This document shows positions 8,889 to 16,469 of a stretch of DNA of 49,322 nucleotides, in pieces. Origin of the DNA: Afipia sp. GTDB lineage: Bacteria; Pseudomonadota; Alphaproteobacteria; Rhizobiales; Xanthobacteraceae. The notes under the pieces were generated by a model that saw nothing but the letters and a program-made list of their open reading frames with translations, was not told the DNA's origin and did not search any database. The translations under genes and the position numbers were made by a program. The DNA is taken from the NCBI GenBank assembly GCA_017308495.1, contig JAFKES010000074.1, positions 1-49,322 of the forward strand, given 5' to 3'. Within the stretch, counting starts at the first letter, position 1, and each line of letters starts with the position of its first letter.

Positions 8889-10067
8889 CTAAAGTTTCTC
8901 GTACAGCCCGACGACACAGGCCCCGCCAAGCCCCAGATTATGCTGCAGTCCGATTCTCGCACCGGCAACCTGCCTCACCCCTGTTTGCCCTCGCAATTGC
9001 CAGACAATCTCGGCGCATTGAGCCAATCCGGTTGCTCCCAAAGGGTGACCCTTCGAGAGCAGTCCTCCGGAGGGATTCGTCACGACTTTTCCGCCGTAGG
9101 TATTATCGCCGTCCCAAATGAACTTTTCGGCGGTGCCGCGGGACGTCAATCCCAAACCTTCATAGGAGATGATTTCATTGCTGGTGAAGCAATCATGAAG
9201 CTCGACCACATCCACATCCTCCGGCCCGATGCCGGCCTCGGAGTAGACAAGCTGCGCGGCTGTGGCCGTCAGTTCCGAACCCACCAATTTGATCATGCTC
9301 TTGTCGTCGAAGGTCGTTGAAAAATCGGTCGTCATCGCCTGCGCCCTGAGAGCAACCTGATTTTGCACTCCGAAACGCTTTGCAAATCTCTCTGAAACCA
9401 CAACCGCCGCGGCTGCGCCGCTTGTGGGAGGACAGCATTGCAAACGCGTCAAAGGTCCATAGACGCTCGGAGACGCCAGCACCTCCTCCACAGTCACCTG
9501 AGTCCGGAAAATAGCTCGCGGGTTATTCGCGGCGTGTCGCCGCGCTTTTTGAGTCACCCTGGCAAAAGTCTCAGGCTTCGTCCCGTATAGCTTTTGATAT
9601 TCCGCGCCGGCACCGCCGAACAATTTCACATTGCGAGGCGTAACCCGGTCGGAAGTCAATTCGTCGGCAAGTTCTGCGAACTTTCCAAGCGGACTGGGAC
9701 GATCCGCAAACACGTCGCCGAGAGCGCCGGGCACCATCTGCTCGAAGCCTAACGCCAGCACGCATTCCGCTGCGCCGGCCGCGACCGCCTGGCGAGCCAG
9801 ATAAAGAGCCGTTGAGCCTGTCGAGCAATTGTTATTGACATTAACGATCGGGATTCCCGTCATCCCCACCTGATAGAGCGCCGCTTGCCCCGCTGTTGAA
9901 TCTCCAAACACATAGCCAACGTAAGCCTGTTCGATCGCAGAATAATCAAGCCCCGCGTCCGCCAGCGCATCGCGGGTCGCCGCGGCTGCGAGATCGGAAT
10001 ATGTGACTTCCGGCCTTGGTTTCGTGAATTCCGTCATCGCCACGCCGGCGATAATCACTTTGGACAT
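8889..10067 (-). CDS. SCP2-type thiolase (lipid-transfer-protein-like acetyl-CoA acyltransferase)
   Basis: A 392-aa thiolase-superfamily protein of the SCP-x / Ltp type. The nucleophile Cys81 sits in VNNNCSTGSTAL, a HDCFTSNEI segment follows in the second half, and the His motif is GGLLSKGHPLGATGLAQC. The length equals the thiolase domain without an SCP2 sterol-carrier domain. It probably cleaves a 3-ketoacyl-CoA, or acts as a retro-aldolase like mycobacterial Ltp2. Ltp2 needs a DUF35-bearing partner and none is seen here. The gene is the last of the six-gene operon that begins with the LLM oxidoreductase, 80 bp after the hydrolase gene. Confidence 0.9.
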   Translation of the reverse strand: MSKVIIAGVAMTEFTKPRPEVTYSDLAAAATRDALADAGLDYSAIEQAYVGYVFGDSTAGQAALYQVGMTGIPIVNVNNNCSTGSTALYLARQAVAAGAAECVLALGFEQMVPGALGDVFADRPSPLGKFAELADELTSDRVTPRNVKLFGGAGAEYQKLYGTKPETFARVTQKARRHAANNPRAIFRTQVTVEEVLASPSVYGPLTRLQCCPPTSGAAAAVVVSERFAKRFGVQNQVALRAQAMTTDFSTTFDDKSMIKLVGSELTATAAQLVYSEAGIGPEDVDVVELHDCFTSNEIISYEGLGLTSRGTAEKFIWDGDNTYGGKVVTNPSGGLLSKGHPLGATGLAQCAEIVWQLRGQTGVRQVAGARIGLQHNLGLGGACVVGLYEKL

Positions 10068-10147
10068 TTCATTTCCTTGCCTAGACCATTGCTCCAGCGA
10101 TCACCAAAGGCGCGCTGAACGACCGCTTTGCTGACATTCGGGATAGA

Positions 10148-10903
10148 CTACTGATAGGCATGAAGACCTTTGCGCAGACCCTTCCATTGCTCTGCATCAT
10201 GCCCGTAAAATATGCGCGCGCCTCTTGTCTCCAGATTCCGCACGGTCGCGATGGATCGCGCGAAAAGATCGGTATTCCAGGTGTTCGCAGGAATCGTTTC
10301 TGCGCGAAGGTTGCTTTCGACACTTACGGAGTCCGCCGCCAGGAAAATCATTCCGTCGCGATCGAGTGTCACCAGCGCGCCAATGGTGCCCGCTGAATGT
10401 CCAGGCACCGGAATCAAGATGATCTTGCCGTCGTTAAAGAGATCAACCTCGTCCTCGATCGTCTGTGTCTGCATTCCGCAGTCCCAGTCTGCGGAAAAGT
10501 AGCCTTTTCCCTCGCTTTCGCGAGCTGCCGCCAGCTCTCTTTCATGAACGATATTCGTGGCCTTTCTAAAAAAGCTATTGCACCCGCAATGGTCCATATG
10601 GAGATGCGAGTTGACAACAAGATCGATATCGTCTGGCACCAAACCGATTGAAGAAAGAGCCGTGATCACATTGTCATCCGGCGCCATGACAGGTTTCACG
10701 CTCCTTGTAACGGAGCCCCATCGAGCCTCCGCATTGGTCGCAACAGACGGATGGCAGCCGGTGTCGAAGAGCACATTTCCTTGGCTGTGACGGAGCAGAA
10801 AACAGCAACAGGGAAGATCAATCGTCTCATCCGACGATGCGGCCGCATTGAATGCGCGCGCCTTCATTCTGAGCCGACCGCCGGACAGCGCGTGCATTTT
10901 CAT
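10148..10903 (-). CDS. Metallo-beta-lactamase-fold hydrolase (AHL-lactonase-like)
   Basis: A 251-aa MBL-fold enzyme. The metal motif is SHLHMDHCG (His100, His102, Asp104, His105), with further ligands His169 in PGHSAGT, Asp191 in LAADSV, and His235 in FYGHD. The N-terminus MHALSGGRLRMKARAF resembles the lactonase family of acyl-homoserine lactone quenchers. I chose ATG 10903 because family similarity starts there; the frame is open further upstream inside the synthetase gene. It begins 16 bp after the acyl-CoA synthetase stop and so belongs to the catabolic operon. A lactone- or thioester-hydrolysing pathway step is more likely than quorum quenching, but neither is shown. Confidence 0.87.
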   Translation of the reverse strand: MKMHALSGGRLRMKARAFNAAASSDETIDLPCCCFLLRHSQGNVLFDTGCHPSVATNAEARWGSVTRSVKPVMAPDDNVITALSSIGLVPDDIDLVVNSHLHMDHCGCNSFFRKATNIVHERELAAARESEGKGYFSADWDCGMQTQTIEDEVDLFNDGKIILIPVPGHSAGTIGALVTLDRDGMIFLAADSVSVESNLRAETIPANTWNTDLFARSIATVRNLETRGARIFYGHDAEQWKGLRKGLHAYQ

Positions 10904-10919
10904 ACAATCGTCCAGTCCG

Positions 10920-12446
10920 TTAAACGGCCGCAGCCTGCCGTTCCCAGTAGGTCTTTCGCACTTCACGGCGAAGGACCTTCCCGAACGACGAGACAGGCAA
11001 TTCAGGCACGATGTCGATCCGTTTCGGCACTTTGAAGTTTGCCAGATGGAGCTTGCAGAAGGACAGCAGCTCATCGGACATCAATTGTCCATCCGGCTTG
11101 AGCACGACGGCGGCCACGACGGCTTCACCCCAGTGCGGATCGGGCGCACCGATCACGGCGCACATCATGACGGCGGGATGCTGTGCGATGACCTCTTCAA
11201 TATCATTCGGAAAGATGTTCTCACCGCCGCTGATGATCATGTCTTTCTTGCGATCGACGATATAGAGATAACCCTCCTCATCAAATCGGCCCATGTCTCC
11301 CAATGTGAACCACTCTCCACGCCTGGACGCCGCCGTTGCTTCGGGGTTGTGGTAATACTCGGCCAGAAGGATCGGACCTCGGACATAAATCTCGCCGACC
11401 TCTCCCTGGGGAACGTCTTCGCCACTCTCGTCTAGCAGCTTCACATGCATTCCGAATAATGGCCGACCGACCGAGCGCGTCTTCCGACGCTGATCGGCCG
11501 GACCCAGATTCGTCACCATGCCGAATTCGGTCGCCCCATAAAATTCGTGCAAGGCGACATGCGGCAATTGCTCCAACAATGCGAGCTTCGTATGCGTCAA
11601 TAGCGGCGATCCCGCGCTGATCGCCAAGCGCAGGGACGAAAAATCCGCTTTCGATATCTCGCCGCTGACCGCCAACGCGTTCCACATCGTTGGGACCATG
11701 AATACGCCGGTGATCTTGTTCTGCTCGATCGCCGCGGAAATCGCGGCGGGCGCACCGTCCGTTACAAGGACAACGGTTCCTCCCGCAACGAGCTGGGTGA
11801 GCGCAAACAATACAGGAGCTTCATGGAAAATCGGCGCCACGATGAGATGAACATCGTCAGCCGTGATGCCGTATGCAGCAACAAGCCGCAGAAGCTGCGC
11901 CATGAACCGACCATGCAGATTCACGCAGCCTTTCGGAAGACCCGTCGTGCCTGATGTATATCCCTGATAGAAACATTCATCTGGATCGGCCTTTTCCAGC
12001 GGCCGCGCATCGCTCTCCTTTTCCAGAAGCTCTTCATAAGAATTCCGGCCAGCGGCCTCGCCATCCGCGACGATCAGCAATTGGGGGCAATTCTTGAGTT
12101 CAGCCACCAGAGACGAGAACGAGCCTCCGTAGATCAGCAACTTTGCATTTGAATGATCGAGAATGTAGTCGGCTTCCCGCGCAACAAACCGGAAATTCAG
12201 TGGAACCACTGCAACGCCGAGAATAGCGGCTGCTTCGTACACCTCGACGTACTTGACGCAGTTTGTCATCAGGATCGCGACGCGATCACCTTTCCTGACA
12301 CCCAGCCTGGACCAGGCATTGGCCAGCTTGCAGGATCGTGACCAGAGTTGCGAATAAGTCCGCGAGCCGTCAGGTCCCACCACCGCTACTTTTTCCGGCG
12401 TGTTTTCAGCGAACCATTCCAGCGCATCTCCTATTAAAAGCGACAT
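10920..12446 (-). CDS. Acyl-CoA synthetase (AMP-forming, fatty-acid CoA ligase family)
   Basis: A 508-aa ANL-superfamily enzyme that activates a carboxylic acid with ATP and CoA. The P-loop YTSGTTGLPKG lies near residue 166, followed by HEFYGATEFGM and the hinge region GRFDEEGYLYIVDRKKDMIISGGENIFPNDIE. The catalytic Lys region near the C-terminus is SSFGKVLRREVR. Length is usual for the family. Start ATG 12446 opens MSLLIGDALEWFAENTPEKVAV. With the paaK-like gene this is the second CoA ligase of the island, suggesting two acids are activated, for example the entry compound and a side-chain or ring-cleavage product. It lies 37 bp after the maoC gene. Confidence 0.9.
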   Translation of the reverse strand: MSLLIGDALEWFAENTPEKVAVVGPDGSRTYSQLWSRSCKLANAWSRLGVRKGDRVAILMTNCVKYVEVYEAAAILGVAVVPLNFRFVAREADYILDHSNAKLLIYGGSFSSLVAELKNCPQLLIVADGEAAGRNSYEELLEKESDARPLEKADPDECFYQGYTSGTTGLPKGCVNLHGRFMAQLLRLVAAYGITADDVHLIVAPIFHEAPVLFALTQLVAGGTVVLVTDGAPAAISAAIEQNKITGVFMVPTMWNALAVSGEISKADFSSLRLAISAGSPLLTHTKLALLEQLPHVALHEFYGATEFGMVTNLGPADQRRKTRSVGRPLFGMHVKLLDESGEDVPQGEVGEIYVRGPILLAEYYHNPEATAASRRGEWFTLGDMGRFDEEGYLYIVDRKKDMIISGGENIFPNDIEEVIAQHPAVMMCAVIGAPDPHWGEAVVAAVVLKPDGQLMSDELLSFCKLHLANFKVPKRIDIVPELPVSSFGKVLRREVRKTYWERQAAAV

Positions 12447-12483
12447 GGCTTCCCCCTTTTATTTATTAGCTGTCGCAACAGTC

Positions 12484-12933
12484 CTAGTCCAAAACGTTAA
12501 TTCCGACTTCCCCCAAGCAGACGACCTCTCCAGCCGAATCGACTCCTTTGACGGCCAGATCGACCCAGCATTTTCCTTCACCATGGAAATGCTTTGCCCG
12601 GACAGTCGCAGTCGCTGTGACACGATCTCCGACCTGGATAGCCTTGACGAATTTTGCATCGACATAACGCACGCTGATCGCACCGGCGGCCGTCACAGCG
12701 CCCCAATGTCGGACAACTGCTGACGCCATGTTGGACATCATGAGCATCCCATGTCCGACGGTCTTTGGCGTTCCAAAAACGAGCGTGCGCTCACACCAAG
12801 CGATGTTGACGTGGACTGGATTCATATCCAGCGTGGCCAATGCATAGTCGTCAATCGTCCTCTGGGTGTACGTTTGGACGACCGGCGGCAGCTCCAGGCC
12901 AAGCTCGATTTCTGAGAAACGGGGCGTATTCAT
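12484..12933 (-). CDS. MaoC-like (R)-enoyl-CoA hydratase half
   Basis: A 149-aa single hot-dog domain. The hydratase motif is present as Asp36-x-Asn-Pro-x-His41 (DMNPVHVN), followed by TVGHGMLMMSNMAS, so this subunit should carry the active site. Start ATG 12933 (MNTPRFSEIE) overlaps the stop of the upstream dehydratase-half gene by 4 bp (ATGA), which implies equal synthesis and probably a heterodimer. Similar split MaoC pairs act in actinobacterial steroid side-chain degradation. It probably hydrates an enoyl-CoA before thiolysis. Confidence 0.88.
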   Translation of the reverse strand: MNTPRFSEIELGLELPPVVQTYTQRTIDDYALATLDMNPVHVNIAWCERTLVFGTPKTVGHGMLMMSNMASAVVRHWGAVTAAGAISVRYVDAKFVKAIQVGDRVTATATVRAKHFHGEGKCWVDLAVKGVDSAGEVVCLGEVGINVLD

Positions 12934-13496
12934 GCGCTGAACTTCACAAGCTTGCCCACAGCCTCTCTGTTGGGCGGGATAATCAAGGAGCAATGCCAGA
13001 TCGCCTTCAGGACTCCCGAGCGATTCCGAAATTCCAATCGCATCGAGACATAGTGCTTGTTGCGCTGAATGAACTTGTCAGTCGCCGTAACGTGGGCGTC
13101 GATGACTTCGCCGATCTTGAATGCCTCGAATAGCTCAATCCGCTGATAAGGATTGCGCGCGCCGGGCATACGCAACCATGTTCCGATGCCCGAGTTTCCG
13201 AGGCAATAGAACGGCAACGCGCTCGCAAACAGCGGGTGCTGAAGGAGTTCGCCGGTTGGCGAGTTTTTGAGCGCAAAATCCGCGTCAACGAACAGAGGGT
13301 CCGTCTCTCCGCAAGCCCGATTATATTCGATGATATCCTCGGCCGTGACGACGTATGCGACGGGAGCGACAGCCGTCGCGCCCACGCATACGTCTTCCCA
13401 GCTTTCGTAATTCTCCCAGCCCGACAAGAAGTCGAACGAGAAATCCCTTTGCTTGTCTGTCTTGATCAAGGAATCCAGTCTAGGGATGCCAGCCAC
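12930..13496 (-). CDS. FAS1-like dehydratase half (MaoC N-terminal-domain protein)
   Basis: A 188-aa hot-dog protein of the FAS1-like / N-terminal MaoC family. A YNRACGETDPLFVDADFA stretch sits where the active-site motif of the partner would be but lacks the catalytic His, as expected for the structural half of a heterodimeric hydratase. The start is uncertain. I prefer GTG 13496, preceded by GAGGCAGG; a TTG at 13508 would add four residues. The gene follows the LLM gene by 92 bp and overlaps the catalytic half by 4 bp. Confidence 0.82.
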   Translation of the reverse strand: MAGIPRLDSLIKTDKQRDFSFDFLSGWENYESWEDVCVGATAVAPVAYVVTAEDIIEYNRACGETDPLFVDADFALKNSPTGELLQHPLFASALPFYCLGNSGIGTWLRMPGARNPYQRIELFEAFKIGEVIDAHVTATDKFIQRNKHYVSMRLEFRNRSGVLKAIWHCSLIIPPNREAVGKLVKFSA

Positions 13497-13588
13497 GTCC
13501 TGCCTCAATACTCAGATCGATTCTTTAAAAGCGAACTTGTTCGACCACACGGATTTTCGCATCGCCGAACTCGACAAACGACCGCCAA

Positions 13589-14692
13589 CTACGCCGCCTT
13601 CTGACCGCTTATCTTCGCGCGCGCATCGTCGGAAGACTCGGCATGGGTATCCTTGACGATCTGGGCGAGGATTTCCTTGTCTTGCGGACTGTTGACGGCG
13701 ATTGAAAACTCGCAGGTCGTCACGACTTTGCCGAAGCGTTCACGCAGGCGACTGCCGATCTGATCATAGGTTCCAATAACCGCGAAAAGATTTAGCAGAT
13801 CGTCGTCGACCTTGGCCGGCATTTCTTCCCACCGCTTCTCCCGCGCAAGAACACTCATCTCACGCGCAAGATCGCCATAGCCGTGAAACTCGAACGCGGG
13901 GCGATAGGCTGGCGTAGAAACATAGAACGACAGGCGGGCACGAACATCACGGATACGCGCCTCGAGAGCCTGTTGATTGGCCGCCGTCGCCACCAATGGC
14001 TTCATTGCCACTTGAAAATGATCAAGTGACCGCCCCGCCTTTTCAGCACCAACCCGCACCGCAGGAAGCATGACGTTTTCGATAAAGGCCGGCGAACAGA
14101 TCGGATGAGGACGAACACCATCCGCCACCTCGCCCGCGACGGAACACATAAGCTTGTTAACGGCAGCCAAATGTATCGGTATTTCAGGATGACTGATGGG
14201 CCCGGGATTGAAAATCGGCGACATCAAATTCAGCTTGTAGTGATCCCCCTGAAAATCCAAGGGAGCATTGGTCTGCCACGTATGCCAGAATGCGCGAACC
14301 GCTTGTACATATTCACGCATCCACGGAGCCGGAGCCGACCATTGCAGGCCGTATCGGCGCTCCATATGCGCCCTCACCTGCGGTCCGAGCCCAAGCGTGA
14401 AGCGTCCCTTTGCCAGCTTTTGAAGCGTCCACGCGCTCAAAGCCGTCACCGCGGGCGCCCGCGGAAACGCCATCGCAATTGCAGTACTGATCTTCAACTT
14501 GGTTGTTGCCGCAGCAGCGAGCGTCATGACGACGTAAGCGTCCTGCTTCGTTTCTTCGATGCAAACGCCGTCGTAGCCGATTTCTTCCAGAAGACGGGCG
14601 TCGTCTCCAACGGTGTCGAGATCGAGGGACGTTTCCGGCTGTCGCAAGCCGGGATCCACCTTGCCCAGAGGTAGCAGCGTTTCCAGTCGCAT
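13589..14692 (-). CDS. F420-type luciferase-like (LLM) oxidoreductase
   Basis: A complete 367-aa TIM-barrel LLM oxidoreductase starting MRLETLLPLGKVDPGLRQ. Conserved features are the CIEETKQDAYVV strand, ALSAWTLQKLAKGRFTLGLGPQVRAH, and AAVNKLMCSVAGEVADGVRPHPICSPAFI, typical of the family I recall as MSMEG_2256-like F420-dependent enzymes. Over the visible 163 residues it closely matches the partial protein at 1-491. It is the first gene of the operon running to the thiolase, preceded by copy B of the shared element and two palindromes. It probably oxidises or reduces a CoA-ester or alcohol intermediate with F420; the reaction is not known. Confidence 0.92.
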   Translation of the reverse strand: MRLETLLPLGKVDPGLRQPETSLDLDTVGDDARLLEEIGYDGVCIEETKQDAYVVMTLAAAATTKLKISTAIAMAFPRAPAVTALSAWTLQKLAKGRFTLGLGPQVRAHMERRYGLQWSAPAPWMREYVQAVRAFWHTWQTNAPLDFQGDHYKLNLMSPIFNPGPISHPEIPIHLAAVNKLMCSVAGEVADGVRPHPICSPAFIENVMLPAVRVGAEKAGRSLDHFQVAMKPLVATAANQQALEARIRDVRARLSFYVSTPAYRPAFEFHGYGDLAREMSVLAREKRWEEMPAKVDDDLLNLFAVIGTYDQIGSRLRERFGKVVTTCEFSIAVNSPQDKEILAQIVKDTHAESSDDARAKISGQKAA

Positions 14693-14749
14693 GAGAAGTA
14701 CCCATTTGTTTACGGGGATTTATCACCCCAATGCATCGAGCTTTTTTTA

Positions 14750-14764
14750 AACCAAGCCTTGGTT
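14750..14764. promoter_or_regulatory. Palindrome upstream of LLM operon
   Basis: AACCAAGCCTTGGTT is a perfect 15-base palindrome around a central C, 58 bp before the start of the LLM gene. Its size and position suit an operator for a dimeric repressor or the core promoter region. No binding protein is known; it could be chance. Confidence 0.35.
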
Positions 14765-14799
14765 GCTTCCGTTCGGCTTGACGATGAATGGATACTGTT

Positions 14800-14814
14800 C
14801 GGATTTTAAATCCG
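14800..14814. promoter_or_regulatory. Palindrome next to shared element copy B
   Basis: CGGATTTTAAATCCG is a perfect palindrome of seven-base arms around one T. It lies five bases from copy B of the shared element. No equal palindrome was seen beside copies A or C, so it is specific to this operon. Confidence 0.35.
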
Positions 14815-14819
14815 GAAAA

Positions 14820-14833
14820 GGACCGAAACTGAC
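14820..14833 (-). promoter_or_regulatory. Shared 14-bp element, copy B (upstream of LLM operon)
   Basis: Minus-strand reading is GTCAGTTTCGGTCC, differing from copy A in one base. It lies about 128 bp upstream of the LLM start. Distance and orientation match copy A, as expected for one regulator acting on both operons. Confidence 0.6.
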
Positions 14834-15428
14834 TGGAGAGAGCACCATAATGGTCGGGCTATTCTCTCCGAAGCAAAACGGCCTACCGACCGCCAGATCG
14901 CCAATTGTGCAATAACGGTCAAATGAAGAGCGTTACTTTCCACCATATCCAGCGCTCTCTTCGCCCGCGCAAAAGTATTTTCGAGCAGCGTCAAATCGGC
15001 CGCATTGAATGAACGTAACTGACAATCGCTCTCCACATCTCCGTGGAGCGATGCCCTGTGCCTCGGCCCTTCTAGCCTCGAGAATCCAGTATTCAGAGTT
15101 TCGAAGCTTCGCTTGTCACAAGGGCACGGGCGCAAATCCGGTACTGCTGACCATTCGCTGCTGCAATGCGCAAAGGCTGCCATGTCCAATGGTCGCCTGT
15201 TTCGCAGGTCCAAACATGATCGTCGCTGTCGTCTTGGAGACTAACCGGTACTTGCCCGCCAATATGATCGCGACATCGGAAATGATATCTCGCAGAATTA
15301 GCGCCATCCGCTTTCGGCAACGAGGCCGCTGGTCTTGCCATTGCAGATGTCGGCGCACCGCGATCGATCAACCGACAAAGCAGGACCGAAACGCCCTTAT
15401 GCGAGATCCAATCTGCACGAGCACGCCG
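14834..15428. other. Stretch without a confident gene
   Basis: About 595 bp between copy B and the stop of the second AraC gene. Reading frames of 63-135 codons exist on the minus strand (15116-15307, 14806-15213) but none has recognisable domains or a convincing ribosome-binding site. It may hold a long leader, a decayed gene, or a small unrecognised protein. Confidence 0.5.
15116..15307 (-). CDS. Possible small protein, unrecognised
   Basis: A 63-codon frame starting MALILRDIISDVAIILAGKY, with a hydrophobic N-terminal third that could be a membrane segment. It is not recognised, has no clear Shine-Dalgarno, and overlaps other open frames. Listed only because it is the most gene-like frame in this stretch. 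Confidence 0.15.
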   Translation of the reverse strand: MALILRDIISDVAIILAGKYRLVSKTTATIMFGPAKQATIGHGSLCALQQRMVSSTGFAPVPL

Positions 15429-16469
15429 TCAAGGCCGGACCGTAATCTGGCTGACATGCGACCGGAAATGATCGCGATACCGCGCGGGGCTCATTCCTGT
15501 CCACTGGCGAAAGGCCCGGGTAAAAGCGCGCGTTTCCGAGTACCCCAACAGCTCAGCCAGATCCGCTACGGTATTATTGCCCCTCACCAGCTTCTCGATA
15601 GCAATGTCCCGTCGAATGTTTTCCATAATCCCGCGGTACGACGAACCTTCCTGACGGAGCTTCCTTCGCAACGATTGCGCACCCATCCCGACAAGTGCCG
15701 CAACCTCTTCGAACTCGGGAAACTCCAGCGGAAGTCTCCGGTCGGGCAAGATCAGGTTGCGGATTTGTCGACTATAGCTAAAGACGTCCGTTGGTATCGA
15801 CATGAACCCGTGAGGAGCCACCGACAAAAAGCTCTTCAGTTCGTGCTTTGAACGTACGATCGGATTCTGCAGAAAATCGCGATGAAATACGAGGCTCGTC
15901 ACGGGTGCATTGAACTCGTACTCAGCCGGAAACATGTACTTGAATTCTTCGATCCGCACGACCGGCCGATCATAGGAAAACGTTACCTTTTCCAGCGGGG
16001 CAAGGGAGCCGGCCAGCCAGGAGATCAGCCGATACCAAACCGACAGCCAGAACTCGTGCATGTACTGTGCCGGATCAAGTTCGGGACGCGCCAACACCAT
16101 ATTCAGCGCAAGCGTGTTCTTGCTTCCAGGCTCAAGACGCATCTTGATGTCGTCAGTGACGAGGTCGTAGAACAGAACAGCCTTCGTCAGAGCCCGTTCA
16201 AGACTGTTTTCGTTGATAATGCCGTGGACAATCATGGCGAACGTCCCAGCCTTACACCGGCGCTCGGTAAACCCCATGAACTCGTCGCCCAGCGCCAGCC
16301 ATACCAGCTGAACAAGACGCGCGAGTTGTTCTGACTTACCCCTCCAAGTTGGATCCTCGATCTGAATGCGTGTCGCACCGATTTCCGCCAGAAGGCGCTC
16401 ACTGTCGAGGCCGCAGCGTTCCGCGCCGCGAATGGCTTCCCGAAAATAGTGTGAACTCGACGTCGACAT
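15429..16469 (-). CDS. AraC-family regulator with arabinose-binding-like N-domain, copy 2
   Basis: A 346-aa AraC regulator, gapless with the one at 2055-3095 and differing at roughly 63 positions by my count. Differences concentrate in the linker (residues about 215-270) and the last 70 residues. The helix-turn-helix segment AELLGYSETRAFTRAF is conserved but flanking residues differ (SSWTG against RQWTG), so the two may share a binding site with different affinity or ligand. It sits upstream of the LLM operon, as copy 1 sits upstream of the paaK-like unit. Start ATG 16469 (MSTSSSHYFREAIRG). Confidence 0.9.
   Translation of the reverse strand: MSTSSSHYFREAIRGAERCGLDSERLLAEIGATRIQIEDPTWRGKSEQLARLVQLVWLALGDEFMGFTERRCKAGTFAMIVHGIINENSLERALTKAVLFYDLVTDDIKMRLEPGSKNTLALNMVLARPELDPAQYMHEFWLSVWYRLISWLAGSLAPLEKVTFSYDRPVVRIEEFKYMFPAEYEFNAPVTSLVFHRDFLQNPIVRSKHELKSFLSVAPHGFMSIPTDVFSYSRQIRNLILPDRRLPLEFPEFEEVAALVGMGAQSLRRKLRQEGSSYRGIMENIRRDIAIEKLVRGNNTVADLAELLGYSETRAFTRAFRQWTGMSPARYRDHFRSHVSQITVRP

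Noticed and set aside
10148-10903. Quorum-quenching AHL lactonase as the main role
   Set aside because: The gene is embedded in a catabolic operon 16 bp after a CoA ligase; no quorum-sensing genes are near. Kept only as an alternative.
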